The notes: generated by a model from the letters alone, not told the origin. A stretch of 64,000 nt of DNA from Apostichopus japonicus (GCF_037975245.1 NC_092564.1:27696984-27760983); one strand, 5' to 3'. Shown: positions 34,501 through 46,364, numbered from the stretch's first letter. Numbers and translations: made by a program.

Positions 34501-37500
34501 ATCTCTCCCAATGTAAGGTGCATGCTTTAGTAACAGGACCGTTCGATACTCCATACGAGGGTGGATTTTTTCACTTCATGATTAGGTTTCCACCAGATTA
34601 CCCTCACAAGCCTCCCCGTGTCAAGTTGCTCACGACAGGTCACAACTCAGTTCGTTTCAATCCAAACTTTTACCACAGCGGAAAAGTCTGTCTTAGCATC
34701 TTAGGGTAAGGAAAACTTTCATCTTTGTAACATCATGAAAATAACAGAATTTAAGGCATGATTTACATTGAAGAGTTGCAGTGATATTTTTTTTATCTTC
34801 TTATTTATTTAATCAAAATCCCATGTTTTGTTTTGGAGATATTGACAGTTGAAGTTGGCATCTCCCATGCCAACTGAAGCAAATAGATGTGATGTCATTG
34901 ATGCACACTGAAAAATAAATGTTTCGATTTTCTTTTTTTTCTCATTTCCTACTCCAAATTTGATGTATCCACATTGTACATTTGTCACAGGCCAGTGGTG
35001 TAGGAAGGTATTTTTGAGTGGGGGGCTGAAGACTGATGGCTGGCCTGGGGGAGGGGTTTTGGAATTTTTTTGCATTTCCAGGGGGCCTCAGATGCAATTT
35101 GGTGCAATATAGCACACTTCAACCCACCCACTCCATTTTGTATATAATTTTGCATTTTCACCTGGCCTTAGATGCAATTTGGTGCTCCAAATGAGATTTT
35201 TTTCTCATTTGGAAATGAAAAAGGGGTTTTCCGACTTGCGAAGCGGGGGGCGGAATGATACTTCCGCCCTCCACATTTTTCACTGGGGGGGCTGGCGCAC
35301 CCCAAGCCCCGCCCGGTTCCTACGCCCTTGTCACAGGCATTCGTATGTCACAAACTGTAAGAAATTTAACAGCCAATATCTCAAAATCGGTACGTCGGCG
35401 AGTTTTGCAAGAATGCTTAGATTTTATTCCTCTTTAATATGTCAAATATAATTTTGCTCTGGAGTATTCTTTCTGTGATGTCATAGTGTATGCTTCACAG
35501 GCTGAACCTTTATGTTAGTATGATGGTCAGTGCTATTAATGGCTCTTTAATAGCTACATGTACCTATGGGTTCAGTATGCCTCCGACAGGGCAATTGTTA
35601 AATGGTAATCTGGTCGTCAGAGAGAACCAAACTTGTGTGCGAACAACTACAATCAGCTTTGGTGGTTGTTTGGGAGATGACTAGTTGCTGACATCAAATT
35701 CAGACTGGTTTGTAACAAAATACCCACAAATAGGTAAAATGATAACTTGGTGTGGCCCTAAGCCAATTCCGATACTGAAACAAAACAGAATAGTGTTTTG
35801 TCATATGATCCACCCAAATGACCCAAAGCTGGCCTTTCTATTCTACTCATCTCTCTCATAGTGTACATATTGTCCATTCTCTGTTATGGTGCCACATTTT
35901 CTTCGACAACCAATGAGCTGTTTGGACAACCAAAAACTTAGACCTGTTTGCCGCTCAAAATCCTGACAAATTTGCCCTTCTCAATAACAGCTTTCTATTG
36001 AAAGTTTTTAACTTGTACATATTTCAAACATAAAGAAACTCTCTAGGGCTGTTGTTATCCCCTCTCCCTCTCTCCTCACCTCACCTTGTTGTACAATTGT
36101 ATATTGCACTGGAGATTGAAACCTATAACTGTGTAAGCAACAATGTTTTCCTTCTTTATCTGACAGAACTTGGCAAGGACCAGCATGGACGCCGGCTCAG
36201 TGTCTAGCTAGTGTCCTCATATCCATTCAGTCTCTAATGAATGATAAGCCCTATCACAACGAACCAGGCTTTGAAACGGTAAGATAACCAGTGGCTTAAC
36301 TATACCTGTGTGGTCGCCCAGGGTCTGCACCTAAGGGGGCAGGGGGGGGATGGTGGTGAAAGGTATGCTAAAACAAGTAACCACTCATGCCAAAAACTGC
36401 TAATATTGATATTGTCGCATTCCAGCGGATGGCGATCGCGTGAAGAGAAAATTTGAAAGATTTGTCAAGCAGTTTAACAAAGTATTTACATCTTCCAAAC
36501 TGATACAGTCCATATGAAAATACATGAAGAACTAAAATTACGCCTTTTACATCAACTGAGGGGGACTGGTAATTAAGACAGGAAGCTATTGACCTTAATA
36601 TCATGGAAGTAAGAGATAGTATCAGACAGTAAATATTATGTGGACTGCTCAAAGATTATCAGGGAGGTCGTACAGGCCCTCTCCTTTATTCATCTGAATC
36701 TGCTTCATAACCCAAATATAATACTGAGACTGAATGGTACGATGTTTAATCTATCATTATTTGAAGAATAAATTACTGCCTTCGCTCTGAATTAACAACC
36801 TTGGTACATTCCTTAGTGGCTTGACAACCTCAAATTCAAGTTAAAGTTCTCTTGACATTTTTGCATCAAACATTCTACAGATGTGTTTTAATAATTTGAA
36901 GTTTTAAACGATTTCATTCGCAAGGAACCATGATGTATTTTCTGTGTTTTTACAGGAGAAGCATGCAGGAGATTGTGAAAGATACAATGAATGTATCAGA
37001 CATGAAACGCTTAGAGTAGCCGTTTGCCAGATGATGAATGATCCAAACTCAGCCATGCCTGCCCCGCTCATGTGAGTAGCAACCAGAGATCAAACAGTAG
37101 GTGTCTGGTCTGTCACTGGTAAATTTATGCAAAAACCTGCAAGCATTTATTATAACTAGCATCACAGGATGGTAGTAGTGGGTGGGAGGGGGGGGGTAGC
37201 AGGCCCTTACCCTCCATATTCAGTGGGTATGAGTGGGTAATGTTTCATTTAGGAACCACCACTATGGATGTCCACCACCTTTTTCAACCACACACGAAAG
37301 CAAGAGTATATATTTATAGCACAAGCTTGATTTTTGAGCTACGTTATTTTAGTCCTAATTTAAAGTCTAAATATGACTCCTAATGCACCCTTTGATTTGT
37401 GAATTTAAACATTTCTTTTTTCTGGGGAAAGAACAGCAGACCTCATGTAATGGGCCTCCAATGACCCCCTGGGCCTCACCCTAGCCTTTATAAAAATCCA

Positions 37501-39944
37501 TCTGGTCAATGTTTATGCCAGTGCGGGAGAAATCGGCAATGACGATTTTAGAAGTCCCATCACAAAAAAAATTAATAATAATAACAAGTTTTTCTTTAAA
37601 AGTCACAAAAATATAAAAATAGCAAAGTCTCAGACAATAAAGCTCCTTTTACATACACTAAAATCTGTTCAATAATGTATTGAAATTATAATCGGCTATC
37701 GTTATGTCTTCAATAGCTCATATTGTAATAATCAACTCCATATTACAGGGTGTCAGTTGCCTTCTTGATAAAAAGCCCTTCAAATGTAAAATTAAAAAAA
37801 AACATGTAGAAATAACTACTGTTGACATGAGTTGTCACACTGGTAACACTGTAGAACAAAGTTGTCCGTTTTTGAATACATGGTTGGTTTTTGATTTTCA
37901 TCATTCAATCGTTGTTTACTTCTGTAACTCCTTCCATTCTCTGGTACGTTTGTCGTTTCCTAACAGATCCGCTATGGAGAACATTTTCCCGAAAAATTTT
38001 GAGTTTTACATGAGTACAATAAAAGAGAAGACGCACCTAGATGGGCAAGTGATCACGGTGAGTACAAAGATAACCCAAGCAAACCACGGAGAGATGAAAT
38101 TTAAAGGGGTCTCGTCTTATTTCATGTTGAGATTGCCTCGCAACTATATCACAAGCATTATTTTCATAGAAGTCCAGCAAGCGTGAGGATGATTTATAAA
38201 AAATAATATTTTTAATAATTTATTTTATAAAAGCGTAAAATCCACAAAAGTGCTCTAAAATGCTATGTAACTGTAAAAAAAAAATATATGACAGCTAATA
38301 TGTAGTAAAACTGCAGAATAAAATACAATATAGATGAGTATGAAGAATAAAAAGCATTATAAGAAGATATGCTGGTTATCGTTTGGAAAACCTGTATTCG
38401 ATTAAGTTGATTGTCGAATAAGATTGAAATATCTACAGGAAGACAAAGGGAATGATTGAGTTCTTTGCTAGGGATTTACTGGTTGTTTGTTGGAACCCCT
38501 TGATAGATGAGGTGATCCAACAAGAAATTCAAGCTACTCATCAACCCTTCCAAACCAACCCTGACCAAGAAGTGGTGTAACAGGATCTGCCTCCTTCAGA
38601 CTATCCAAAATATTAGCAAACTGAAAGTCAAACACATAAGTACTAGGCAAATTTTTGAGGATTTTTCATTGTCCTTTGGACAACCATGTCTCACTCATCC
38701 ATGGGACCACCTCCAAAGCTACATGGTTCCAATTCATCAAAATGGCAAAATCTGAAAACTGACATTTTGTTGAGATGCATTGAGTTGTCATATTGTCAAT
38801 AATTTTAAATGTGCAGATTGACGACATGATACAAAATCATTGAAATGTCAAAAATCTGAAAATTGACATTTTGTCAAGATGCATTAAGTCGTCAAAATGT
38901 CAGCAATTTGAAAATTGATGTTTTGTCGAGAGGTACTAACTGGTCAAAATGCTGAAAATCAGAAACGTGATGCTTTGTTGAGATGCATCTCGCAAAAAAT
39001 GTCAATTTTAAGATATTTGTCATTTTGACAAATTGTTGCATCTATTGAAAACGTCAATTGGCATGTCTCCCCTACGTTTCCTTATTTTCCAATATTCTAT
39101 AAGTACTGTAGGTTATTCACAGTGCACAATGCAGTTGTACATGTAGTATTGGAATCACTTTGTTTTTGCGTAAGCAGAGTCATTGCATATTGTTCATTAC
39201 AACCGTGAGATGTGATACCTATGATCATATTTCGAGACAAGTAGAGTACAGGAATGTGCCCAGGATTTCCCGAGTGCCGGGTATACTGATCGACATCCTA
39301 GGGGAGGGGTCTAAGGGGGGGTAATTTTTTTTCAATTTTTGAAGGTGCTCAGATGCCAAATGGCACTTGTGTAGCTTTTTAAGCACATACACAAGTACTA
39401 GTTTTGCTAACAATTTACATTTTTAAATTTTTTTTTAGTGAAATATATTTCGTACCTGGTAAAAGTATTAGTTTGTTTCAAAGAGATTTTACAAGGGACC
39501 GATTGAGAGCTGTAAGTAATGTTTCTCGCATGCGTAACTGATGCATTATTAGTCTGTATGATTTTGGCATAGGCTAGGCCCCAATTTATGTTGAATATAT
39601 TGTTAGGAATGTCAGGATTTTAGATGAAAATAGTGCTGGGTGGGATTCACAATTTTTAAGACAGTGCTGGGCAGTAATTTTTAGTGCTGGGCGGGGCCCC
39701 CCAGTGCCGGCTAGCGTGGGCACATCTCTGAGAGTATATAATAAGAGGAATTACAATGGCTTCCACTTACCTTTCTATCGTTCTATCTTTCTTTCTTTTG
39801 CAGGATCCCTTTGGGGCAAGAAGAGGCCACTTTAACTATGAAGCTATCAAACAGAAACTTGTGGCCATTCAAGCTAGATTAGCTGAGAAGGGAACAAAAG
39901 AGTCAGATAACAGTAGCAGTTTATCAGATATGGAGACAGATTGA
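31574..39944 (+). CDS. UBE2Z: Ubiquitin-conjugating enzyme E2 Z, copy A
   Basis: UBE2Z is the E2 that accepts ubiquitin (and FAT10) from the E1 UBA6. Exons: 31574-31761, 33185-33254, 34518-34705, 36167-36278, 36956-37071, 37967-38057, 39804-39944 (stop TGA). They splice with GT-AG borders in phases 2,0,2,0,2,0 to 301 aa (human is about 354 aa, with a longer N-terminus). The UBC fold follows [36 protein letters not shown], and the active site [17 protein letters not shown] with catalytic Cys144. FNPN stands where most E2s have HPN, as usual for UBE2Z. The family-specific C-terminal part follows ([29 protein letters not shown]). The acidic Ser-rich tail [10 protein letters not shown] matches the family. 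ATG 31574 was chosen because no upstream in-frame ATG exists. Candidate polyA signal AATAAA is at 40296-40301. All key residues are intact. Confidence 0.95.
31866..32160 (+). repeat. Decayed minisatellite of about 42 bp that stays open for 108 codons
   Basis: TTTACC-type words followed by (T/C)(G/A)ATCA recur at 31866, 31910, 31954, 31996, 32044, 32086 and 32122 (spacings 44, 44, 42, 48, 42, 36). The last five are in one frame, so an ATG frame from 31841 to 32167 stays open and encodes repeats such as LPNQW, VPDCQ, LPNHW, LPDHI and LTDRW. It lies in intron 1. I treat it as non-coding repeat; no splice sites join it to the gene. Confidence 0.5.
32558..32947 (-). repeat. Dispersed repeat, inverted copy in UBE2Z intron 1
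   Basis: This is the reverse complement of the POFUT2-intron repeat 13291-13652 over about 370 bp with indels. The two gene introns therefore share a mobile or dispersed element of unknown class. Confidence 0.85.
34195..34492 (+). mobile_element. LINE-like 3' tail ending in AATAAA and (AATC)n
   Basis: T-rich sequence resembling a 3' UTR ends in GGGATACAATAAAG (AATAAA 34446-34451) followed by imperfect AATC/TCAA units to 34492. CR1/RTE-type retrotransposons often end in a polyadenylation-like word plus short tandem repeats. No reverse transcriptase is present, so it is at most a 5'-truncated copy. It stops 25 bp before UBE2Z exon 3. Confidence 0.5.
34993..35330 (+). mobile_element. hAT-type MITE (copy 1), 338 bp, 8-bp TSD TCACAGGC
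   Basis: TCACAGGC occurs at 34985-34992 and again at 35331-35338. The ends CAGTGGTGTAGGAA and (reverse complement of the right end) CAAGGGCGTAGGAA form imperfect TIRs. The 8-bp duplication and the CA-starting TIRs fit the hAT superfamily. Homologous to 44583-44956 in opposite orientation. It lies in intron 3 of UBE2Z copy A. Confidence 0.85.
38740..39030. repeat. Degenerate tandem repeat built on GACATTTTGTCxAGATGCAT
   Basis: The words TGAAAA(C/T)TGACATTTTGT, GAGATGCATTGAG and GTCAAAATGTCA recur in order about four times, with units of roughly 50-65 bp and many substitutions. They contain the self-complementary pair TGACATTTTG and CAAAATGTCA. Confidence 0.6.
39254..39725. mobile_element. Probable MITE with ATGTGCCCA inverted ends
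   Basis: The left end ATGTGCCCAGGATTTCC and the reverse complement of the right end ATGTGCCCACGCTAGCC share their first nine bases and similar GC-rich subterminal words (GTGCCGG, GTGCTGGGCGGGGCC). No clear target duplication was found. It lies in the last UBE2Z-A intron, 78 bp before the terminal exon. Confidence 0.45.
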
Positions 39945-40295
39945 TGATGTCACATAGTTTGTATCCAATCAGAGATGACTATGGAGGCATTCAGGTGACC
40001 TTTGACCCCAAGGCTTCATGGTTCTATCACTCGAGAGAACGCAAAATCATCACATGAGTCTGTCAAGAACCGATGCACTTGTCACTTTGTTCGATTCGTT
40101 GTTGTTATAAGTAAAGGGACAACCATTATTGTCCTGTTTTAGGAAAATGGTCCTTTATTCATCTGTACAATTATCACACAGCACTTGTGTCTAAAATGTT
40201 TGATCCAGCCATATGGTGTAGCTGTTTAGTTGTATAGTATACTTCACATTTGAGAATGGAAGGAGGATGAGGATCCTGGTTTTCCCTGGAGAGGT

Positions 40296-40301
40296 AATAA
40301 A
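40296..40301 (+). terminator. Candidate polyadenylation signal of UBE2Z copy A
   Basis: AATAAA lies 352 bp after the stop codon and before the start of the minisatellite. Confidence 0.45.
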
Positions 40302-40450
40302 GCTGAAGCCAGACATATCCACAAGATGGATCAACGACAAGCACAAAACATAACAATTCACTGTGAGGGTTTTGTTCTGTGTGCTCCTCCTATATTACTT
40401 CTGTTCCAGTTTATTCGAAAGTGACTAGGTCAAGTAACCAGAGATCGTTG

Positions 40451-41730
40451 GTCCACACTACAATCTTGATCCCCTTTGCGGTGTCAGGATCGTCCTCCAT
40501 TAGGAGATCATGATTGCAGTGTCTGATCCTCAGTATGTGAGCATCCACACTACGATCTTGATCCCCCTTGCGGTGTCAGGATCCTCCTCCATAGGGAGAT
40601 CATAATTGCGGTCTCTGATCCTCAGTATGTGAGCGTCCACACTACGATCTTGATCCCCCTTGTGGTGTCAGGATTCTCCTCCATAGGGAGATCATGATTG
40701 CGGTGTCTGATCCTCAGTATGTGAGCGTCCACACTACAATCTTGATCCCCCTTGTGGTGTCAGGATCCTCCTCCATAAGGAGATCATGACTGCGGTGTCT
40801 GATCCTCAGTATGTGAGCGTCCACACTACAATCTTGATCCCCCTTGTGGTGTCAGGATCCTCCTCCATAGGGAGATCATGATTGCGGTGTCTGATCCTCA
40901 GTATGTGAGCGTCCACACTACGATCTTGATCCCCTTTGCGGTGTCAGGATCGTCCTCCATTAGGAGATCATGATTGCGGTCTCTGATCCTCAGTATGTGA
41001 GCGTCCACACTACGATCTTGATCCCCCTTGCGGTGTCAGGATCCTCCTCCATAGGGAGATCATAATTGCGGTCTCTGATCCTCAGTATGTGAGCATCCAC
41101 ACTACGATCTTGATCCCCCTTGTGGTGTCAGGATTCTCCTCCATAGGGAGATCATAATTGCGGTCTCTGATCCTCAGTATGTGAGCATCCACACTACGAT
41201 CTTGATCCCCCTTGTGGTGTCAGGATTCTCCTCCATAGGGAGATCATGATTGCGGTCTCTGATCCTCAGTATGTGAGCGTCCACACTACAATCTTGATCC
41301 CCCTTGTGGTGTCAGGATCCTCCTCCGTAGGGAGATCATGATTGCGGTGTCTGATCCTCAGTATGTGAGCGTCCACACTACAATCTTGATCCCCCTTGTG
41401 GTGTCAGGATCCTCCTCCGTAGGGAGATCATGACTGCGGTGTCTGATCCTCAGTATGTGAGCGTCCACACTACAATCTTGATCCCCTTGTGATGTCAGGA
41501 TCCTCCTCCGTAGGGAGATCATGACTGCGGTGTCTGATCCTCAGTATGTGAGCGTCCACACTACAATCTTGATCCCCTTGTGGTGTCAGGATCCTCCTCC
41601 GTAGGGAGATCATGACTGCGGTGTCTGATCCTCAGTATGTGAGCGTCCACACTACAATCTTGATCCCCTTGTGGTGTCAGGATCCTCCTCCGTAGGGAGA
41701 TCATGACTGCGGTGTCTGATCCTCAGTATG
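40451..41730. repeat. Minisatellite, 92-bp unit, 14 copies, with higher-order structure
   Basis: The word CCTCAGTATG recurs about every 92 bp from about 40530 to 41724. Units share CTTGATCCCC, GTGTCAGGAT, TCCTCC and GGAGATCAT. Copies 1-2 carry variants (CCCCTTTGCGG with ATCGTCCTCCATTAGG, then CCCCCTTGCGG with CATAATTGCGG) that recur at copies 6-7, so a block of five units (460 bp) was duplicated. The last four or five copies are nearly identical, and some are 91 bp, which suggests recent expansion from that end. Confidence 0.95.
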
Positions 41731-42159
41731 CCATTCCCGGACAGGTGCACACAACTGTTTTGTTTTTACAAGAATACTCTTACTTCCATTTATGCTAGTT
41801 TCAGCTAAAGATCGTCCGAAATACGCAAACTGTTGAACACGACAACTGTGTTCCATGATGAGGGACCATAAGGAACGTAGTTGTTACACCAAACACTACA
41901 CTTTCTCTGCTCCGAAGGAGCTTCTTTGAAGGGGAATGCTTTGCTTTACCGATAGATTTCTTGTTACCGGTAATGCTACTGCACATGCTTACTTGTGTAA
42001 CAATTTGTAGGTGGCCACTATGTGTAAAATGTGTACAAAAGTAATGCAAGGTATTCACTTCTTAGGTTAGTCATATTACTGTTGGAAAGAGACATTAATG
42101 GAATGTATTGATAACAATGTGATGTTTTACAGAATAATTGGTGGTAGGACCCTGTAACG

Positions 42160-42689
42160 TAAGGTGACCAGACATCCCCGATTTTTGAGGACAGTCCCCG
42201 ATTACAGTGTGCTGTCCCCGATGACCAAGTGTCCCCGAAAATGTCCCTGATTCATCAAAATGTTCAGGAATTTCGGAAATATCCCACATTATTAGTAAAA
42301 TAATTGTTTAGTCTAGTGAGCAGTCGCAGAACGGAACAGGTGGGCCAGTGTAAAGTGGAAACACTGTTAAAAAATATGCTAGATCGATCTAGCCTAGCAC
42401 TCTTTCGACCGTATAATTGGCAACTACGGCGACACGACACTTATAGTGTGAGCATGAGCAACTCACAAGCTCTTAAAGAATCACGTAAAGTTAGTGAATT
42501 TCATCTAAAAATAGCTACATTTTTGAAAATAAAATTGATTTAAATAGTGCTACTAAGTATAACCATTTTACATCTTAGCACCTTAGGCACTTGAAAATTT
42601 TTCAAAGGGGAGGGGGCCTTAGACCCCTCCCCCATATCAGTCACGCAATAAATGTCCCCGATTCCAGTCAGGAAAATATGGTCACCTTA
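42160..42689. mobile_element. hAT-type element, 530 bp, TSD CTGTAAC(G/A)
   Basis: The left end TAAGGTGACCA and the right end (reverse complement TAAGGTGACCA) are perfect 11-bp TIRs. CTGTAACG (42152-42159) and CTGTAACA (42690-42697) form an 8-bp target duplication with one mismatch. The subterminal word CCCCGAT is repeated on the left, and CCCCGATT recurs near the right end. No transposase frame is present, so it is non-autonomous. Confidence 0.85.
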
Positions 42690-43402
42690 CTGTAACACAG
42701 TATCGGCAGAGAACACCTAGAGTTATATGAAGTATCGTAAAGTTTCTAGATTCATAGTGAAAGAGCATCTTCATTATAAATGAGATATCTCATAATTCTG
42801 TGACTTTGTGGTGTTGTTCAAAGGACAATAGAGATGAGCTATCAATGGTAGTTTAATGTACTCTATGAAGAGGAATAGTGTATAGTTAATAGTGGATTTA
42901 ATATTTAAGTTTAAAGAAAGTTATGTTACTTCTAACAATGACAACAGCATCATGTGATGAAGAAAACATTGCTTTCCTTGTTTAGCACCGTTGCTCCACA
43001 AACACGAGAACTCTCAACAGTGCATCCAAAATTGAAGGAAAAGTTGCAGTTTGAGTGAAGCACTGAGTTTAGAGTAAATTGAGGGCTAGCCAAAACTTTC
43101 AATGCTCTTCAAATTTGATAGCAAGGCAAGTAGATGCTAAACTGAAAAGTAGAGCGTTTGACAAGCCTTGACCGCATTTGCGACCATTTGTGGGATAAGT
43201 ATAGGCTCACAAAAGTAAGTTATATTGAAATATGCCAGCTGTAGAGATGCTGAAAATGCTAAACTTTGATCCACTGATGAAATAGAATTGTTTCACCTTT
43301 GGATAAGATATGATTTAATCCAATTCTATGTTAGCACATATATATATAGAGAGAGAAAAAGATATATATGTGGAGAGAGAGAGAAAGAGATATAAATGTG
43401 GA

Positions 43403-43497
43403 AATTTTTGCACCTTAGAACACAGGATATCGGAACCTTCAAACTGTGAAACATAGAGCTGGGTGTCTATTCTCATGTAGTCCTACTATCTACCCAC

Positions 43498-43564
<67 letters not shown>

Positions 43565-43600
43565 AATATATGTGGAGAGAGAGAAAGAGATATAAATATA

Positions 43601-43682
<82 letters not shown>

Positions 43683-43777
43683 GTGGGTAGATAATAGGAC
43701 TACATGAGAATAGACACCCAGCTCTATGTTTCACAGTTTGAAGGTTCCGATATCCTGTGTTCTAAGGTGCAAAAATT
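43403..43777. repeat. 375-bp palindrome with 98-bp arms and a (TA)n core
   Basis: Arms 43403-43500 and about 43680-43777 are reverse complements with one noticed mismatch (TACTATC against TATTATC). The core has TA runs at 43501-43560 and about 43601-43678, separated by a GAGAGA-rich piece that also occurs just outside the left arm (about 43345-43400). Confidence 0.9.
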
Positions 43778-44582
43778 GAAACAACAGCAAATATTGTTAT
43801 ATACTCCAGTATTCAGTTGTTTCAGCCAATTAACTGTTATAAAGTTTCCATGGTTAACGTATTTATAATCAGAAAACTAGCTACTTATCAAAGAGTAGAA
43901 GAGAGATAATTGAATTACATCATGTTTGATTTGAAGGCAAAGAAAATCTATGTGATAGTGATGGTATGTGTGTGTAATGAAACCTTTGCTATATATTCAA
44001 ACTGTATATGGTTTTAAAACTTCATACTCGATGGTTGGAGCTATCCTAGTGCGTAGAGGAACCCATTTGTGATCTGTTGTGGTTAAAGGTCATTTGGGGT
44101 GAACAGATGTCAAAGTCCTAGAAAACTCTTCAAGTAGAGCTTTAGATATTTGCTATTCGGATCCACCTTTGCAAGTGAACAACCATTTTTTCTTTGGGTC
44201 ATTTGAGGCAAACAGATGTCACAGTATGAAAAAAAAAAACGTGATAACTTGGAAAGTACAATTTGGATGAACTTCAGATGTGATATGCAGATCCATAAAG
44301 TAAGTAAGTTCTAGGACTCCATTGTTACCTGTGGAGGTTAAAGGCCATTCATGGCCATAACTTGAACATTTTGTGTGCAATGATTAATTGAAAGCACCTC
44401 TTTTAAAACATGGCAAGGAAGCAAGAAGTCTGTTTGGTGTTTGGCTATTTCTTCTCTTTTAGCAATTTAAAGTTACATTTGTCACTATGCAAATGAGCAT
44501 TAGAGGTGTACATTGTGTTGCAGCACTGACCGAAAAAGTATTGATACAAAAGAATAAATGACTTGTGAGTGAAAAATAAAAT

Positions 44583-44956
44583 CAAGGGCGTAGGAACCGG
44601 GGGGGGGGGCTGGGGGGGCACCAGCCCCCCCAGTGAAAAATATGGGGTGGGCAGAAGTATCATTCCGCCCCCCTGCTCAGCAAGTCAGAAAACCCCTTTT
44701 TCATTTCCAAATCAGAAAAAATTCTCATTTGGAGCACCAACTTGCATCTAAGGCCAGGTGAAAATGCAAAATTCTTTACAAAATGGAGTGGGTGTTGAAG
44801 TGTGCTATATTGCACCAAATTGCATCTGAGGCCACCTGGAAATGCCAAAAAAATCCAAAGGGGAGGAGGACACCCCCTCCCCTTAGACCCCTCCCCCAGA
44901 CCGGCCATCAGTCTCCAGCCCCCCCCCCCATTCAAAGGTACCTTCCTACGCCACTG
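44583..44956 (-). mobile_element. hAT-type MITE (copy 2), 374 bp, TSD AATA(A/T)AAT
   Basis: Reverse-orientation relative of 34993-35330. The left end reads CAAGGGCGTAGGAACC and the right end CCTTCCTACGCCACTG. AATAAAAT (44575-44582) and AATATAAT (44957-44964) form an 8-bp duplication with one mismatch. The interior matches copy 1 (TTTGGTGCTCCAAAT-type and GCACACTTCAACxCCACxC-type words). Confidence 0.85.
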
Positions 44957-46059
44957 AATATAATAGCATGGAAATGTTTAAATTATATAAGAAATGTGAT
45001 GAAATATAAACATGTAAACATGTTCTTATTTAGGAGGGTGTGTGTAGGGGGGGGGGGGTAGGGTGAGGTGGGGGAACTTAAATATAGAATATATAATATG
45101 TACATTGAAATACAGATTTTGTTCATATTTATGTTCTCTGTATATCATTAGGTCTTCCTGGAAACCAGCTCAGTTAACTTGTTGTTGATCATGCAAAAAT
45201 TAGCAAGTTGGAGATAATTTTTGATTAATTCGGGTGATGTCATCAAATTAAGTTTCTGTGTGGATTGGGTTCGATAACATAACATAAAATCACTGAAAAT
45301 TCTCCATAAAATATGTTATTTTTGTGGAGAATAAACAAACTGAAATATACAAAGGAAACTGGAATGGCTTTAATCATATTAATTATTTTGATGAGACACT
45401 CAAGGTTAGCTTTCTTCGTAACCAAATATATGCGTTTGGAAGATCCCCTCACTTCTACCATCCTTCTCCCCCCCCCCACCAGACCCACAGCAAGAAAACA
45501 CTAATGGCACATAACCTTACAACAAAGTGTACCCAGCTTCTTCACTAATTTACACAACAGAAGGTTCAATGGGTGTACATATGGTGGGTGGCGGGGTTGG
45601 GTGTCATACCTCCAGGTTAAAGTCGGTCTCATATTGGAATCAAATCCAGCGTGGTCTTGTACCCATGAACGTAAGAATAGTAAAACAAAGATGAAAACAA
45701 AAAGAAATTGGTAAAAGGAGCCTAACTGGGGCTTTGTAAATAGGTACATTCGCTGAAGTCGGCTACGTGCTTTCCTGTTTTAAAATCATTACGAGAGAAC
45801 AAAACATTTAAAAATGCAGGTGGCCTGGGGTATATTTCCTACTGGAATCGCACTAGGGTTCCGAGATACATTATGTAGAGGCCCCTTTTTTTATACACCC
45901 CGTTGTAAAATAGTGCAGGTACGCTACACCCCTGGTTGAATTTATTCAAATATGGATCTCATTATCAATCAATTGGAATATAAGTGTGCATGGTCTGTGA
46001 ACCTCTTCATACTGAAACAACTTATGATGAATTACAAGGATGATCAATTGGCCCGTATA

Positions 46060-46364
46060 CAGGCACGTAGCGAGGAATTTGCCAAGGGAGGGGCGAAACT
46101 GTAGGCAAACTTTCAGAGCCGTAGATACGTCATTGCAAACTATCTAAGCATAGCGCCACCACGGTTGGCACGATGCGTACAAGAAAATTTTGGCTGAAAA
46201 TGCCTCCCAGATCGCTGAAAATGGCCCTTAACAGGCCTTGTAAGTTGCATCTTAGCATTTTCTCTTTCAAATTACTAGCGATATCAAAAAAACATACAAA
46301 AAAAATATGCTCAAGGGGGGGGGCGGCTGTCCCATTCGGCTCCTCCCCCATGGCTATGCGCCTG
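46060..46364. mobile_element. hAT-type MITE, 305 bp, TSD CCCGTATA
   Basis: CCCGTATA occurs at 46052-46059 and 46365-46372. TIRs CAGGCACGTAGC and (reverse complement of right end) CAGGCGCATAGC match at 10 of 12 positions. The interior shares ACTATCTAAGC(A/G)(T/G)AGCGCCACCAC and other blocks with the element at 51019-51436. Confidence 0.88.

Larger units (their letters stand above)
31762..39803 (+). other. Introns of UBE2Z copy A
   Basis: The six introns hold a decayed 42-bp minisatellite (31866-32160), an inverted copy of the dispersed repeat (32558-32947), a LINE-like tail ending 25 bp before exon 3 (34195-34492), a hAT-type MITE (34993-35330), a 50-60-bp degenerate tandem repeat (38740-39030) and a TIR element (39254-39725). 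A GC/G-rich fragment with AGTGGCTTAACTA lies just after exon 4 (about 36290-36350). Frames running from exons into introns are read-through. Confidence 0.7.

Noticed and set aside
37704-38186. 160-codon frame around UBE2Z exon 6
   Set aside because: It is intron sequence fused to the real exon 37967-38057 by read-through.
43486-43734. 82-codon frame of IYIYIY repeats
   Set aside because: Translation of the (TA)n core of the palindrome.
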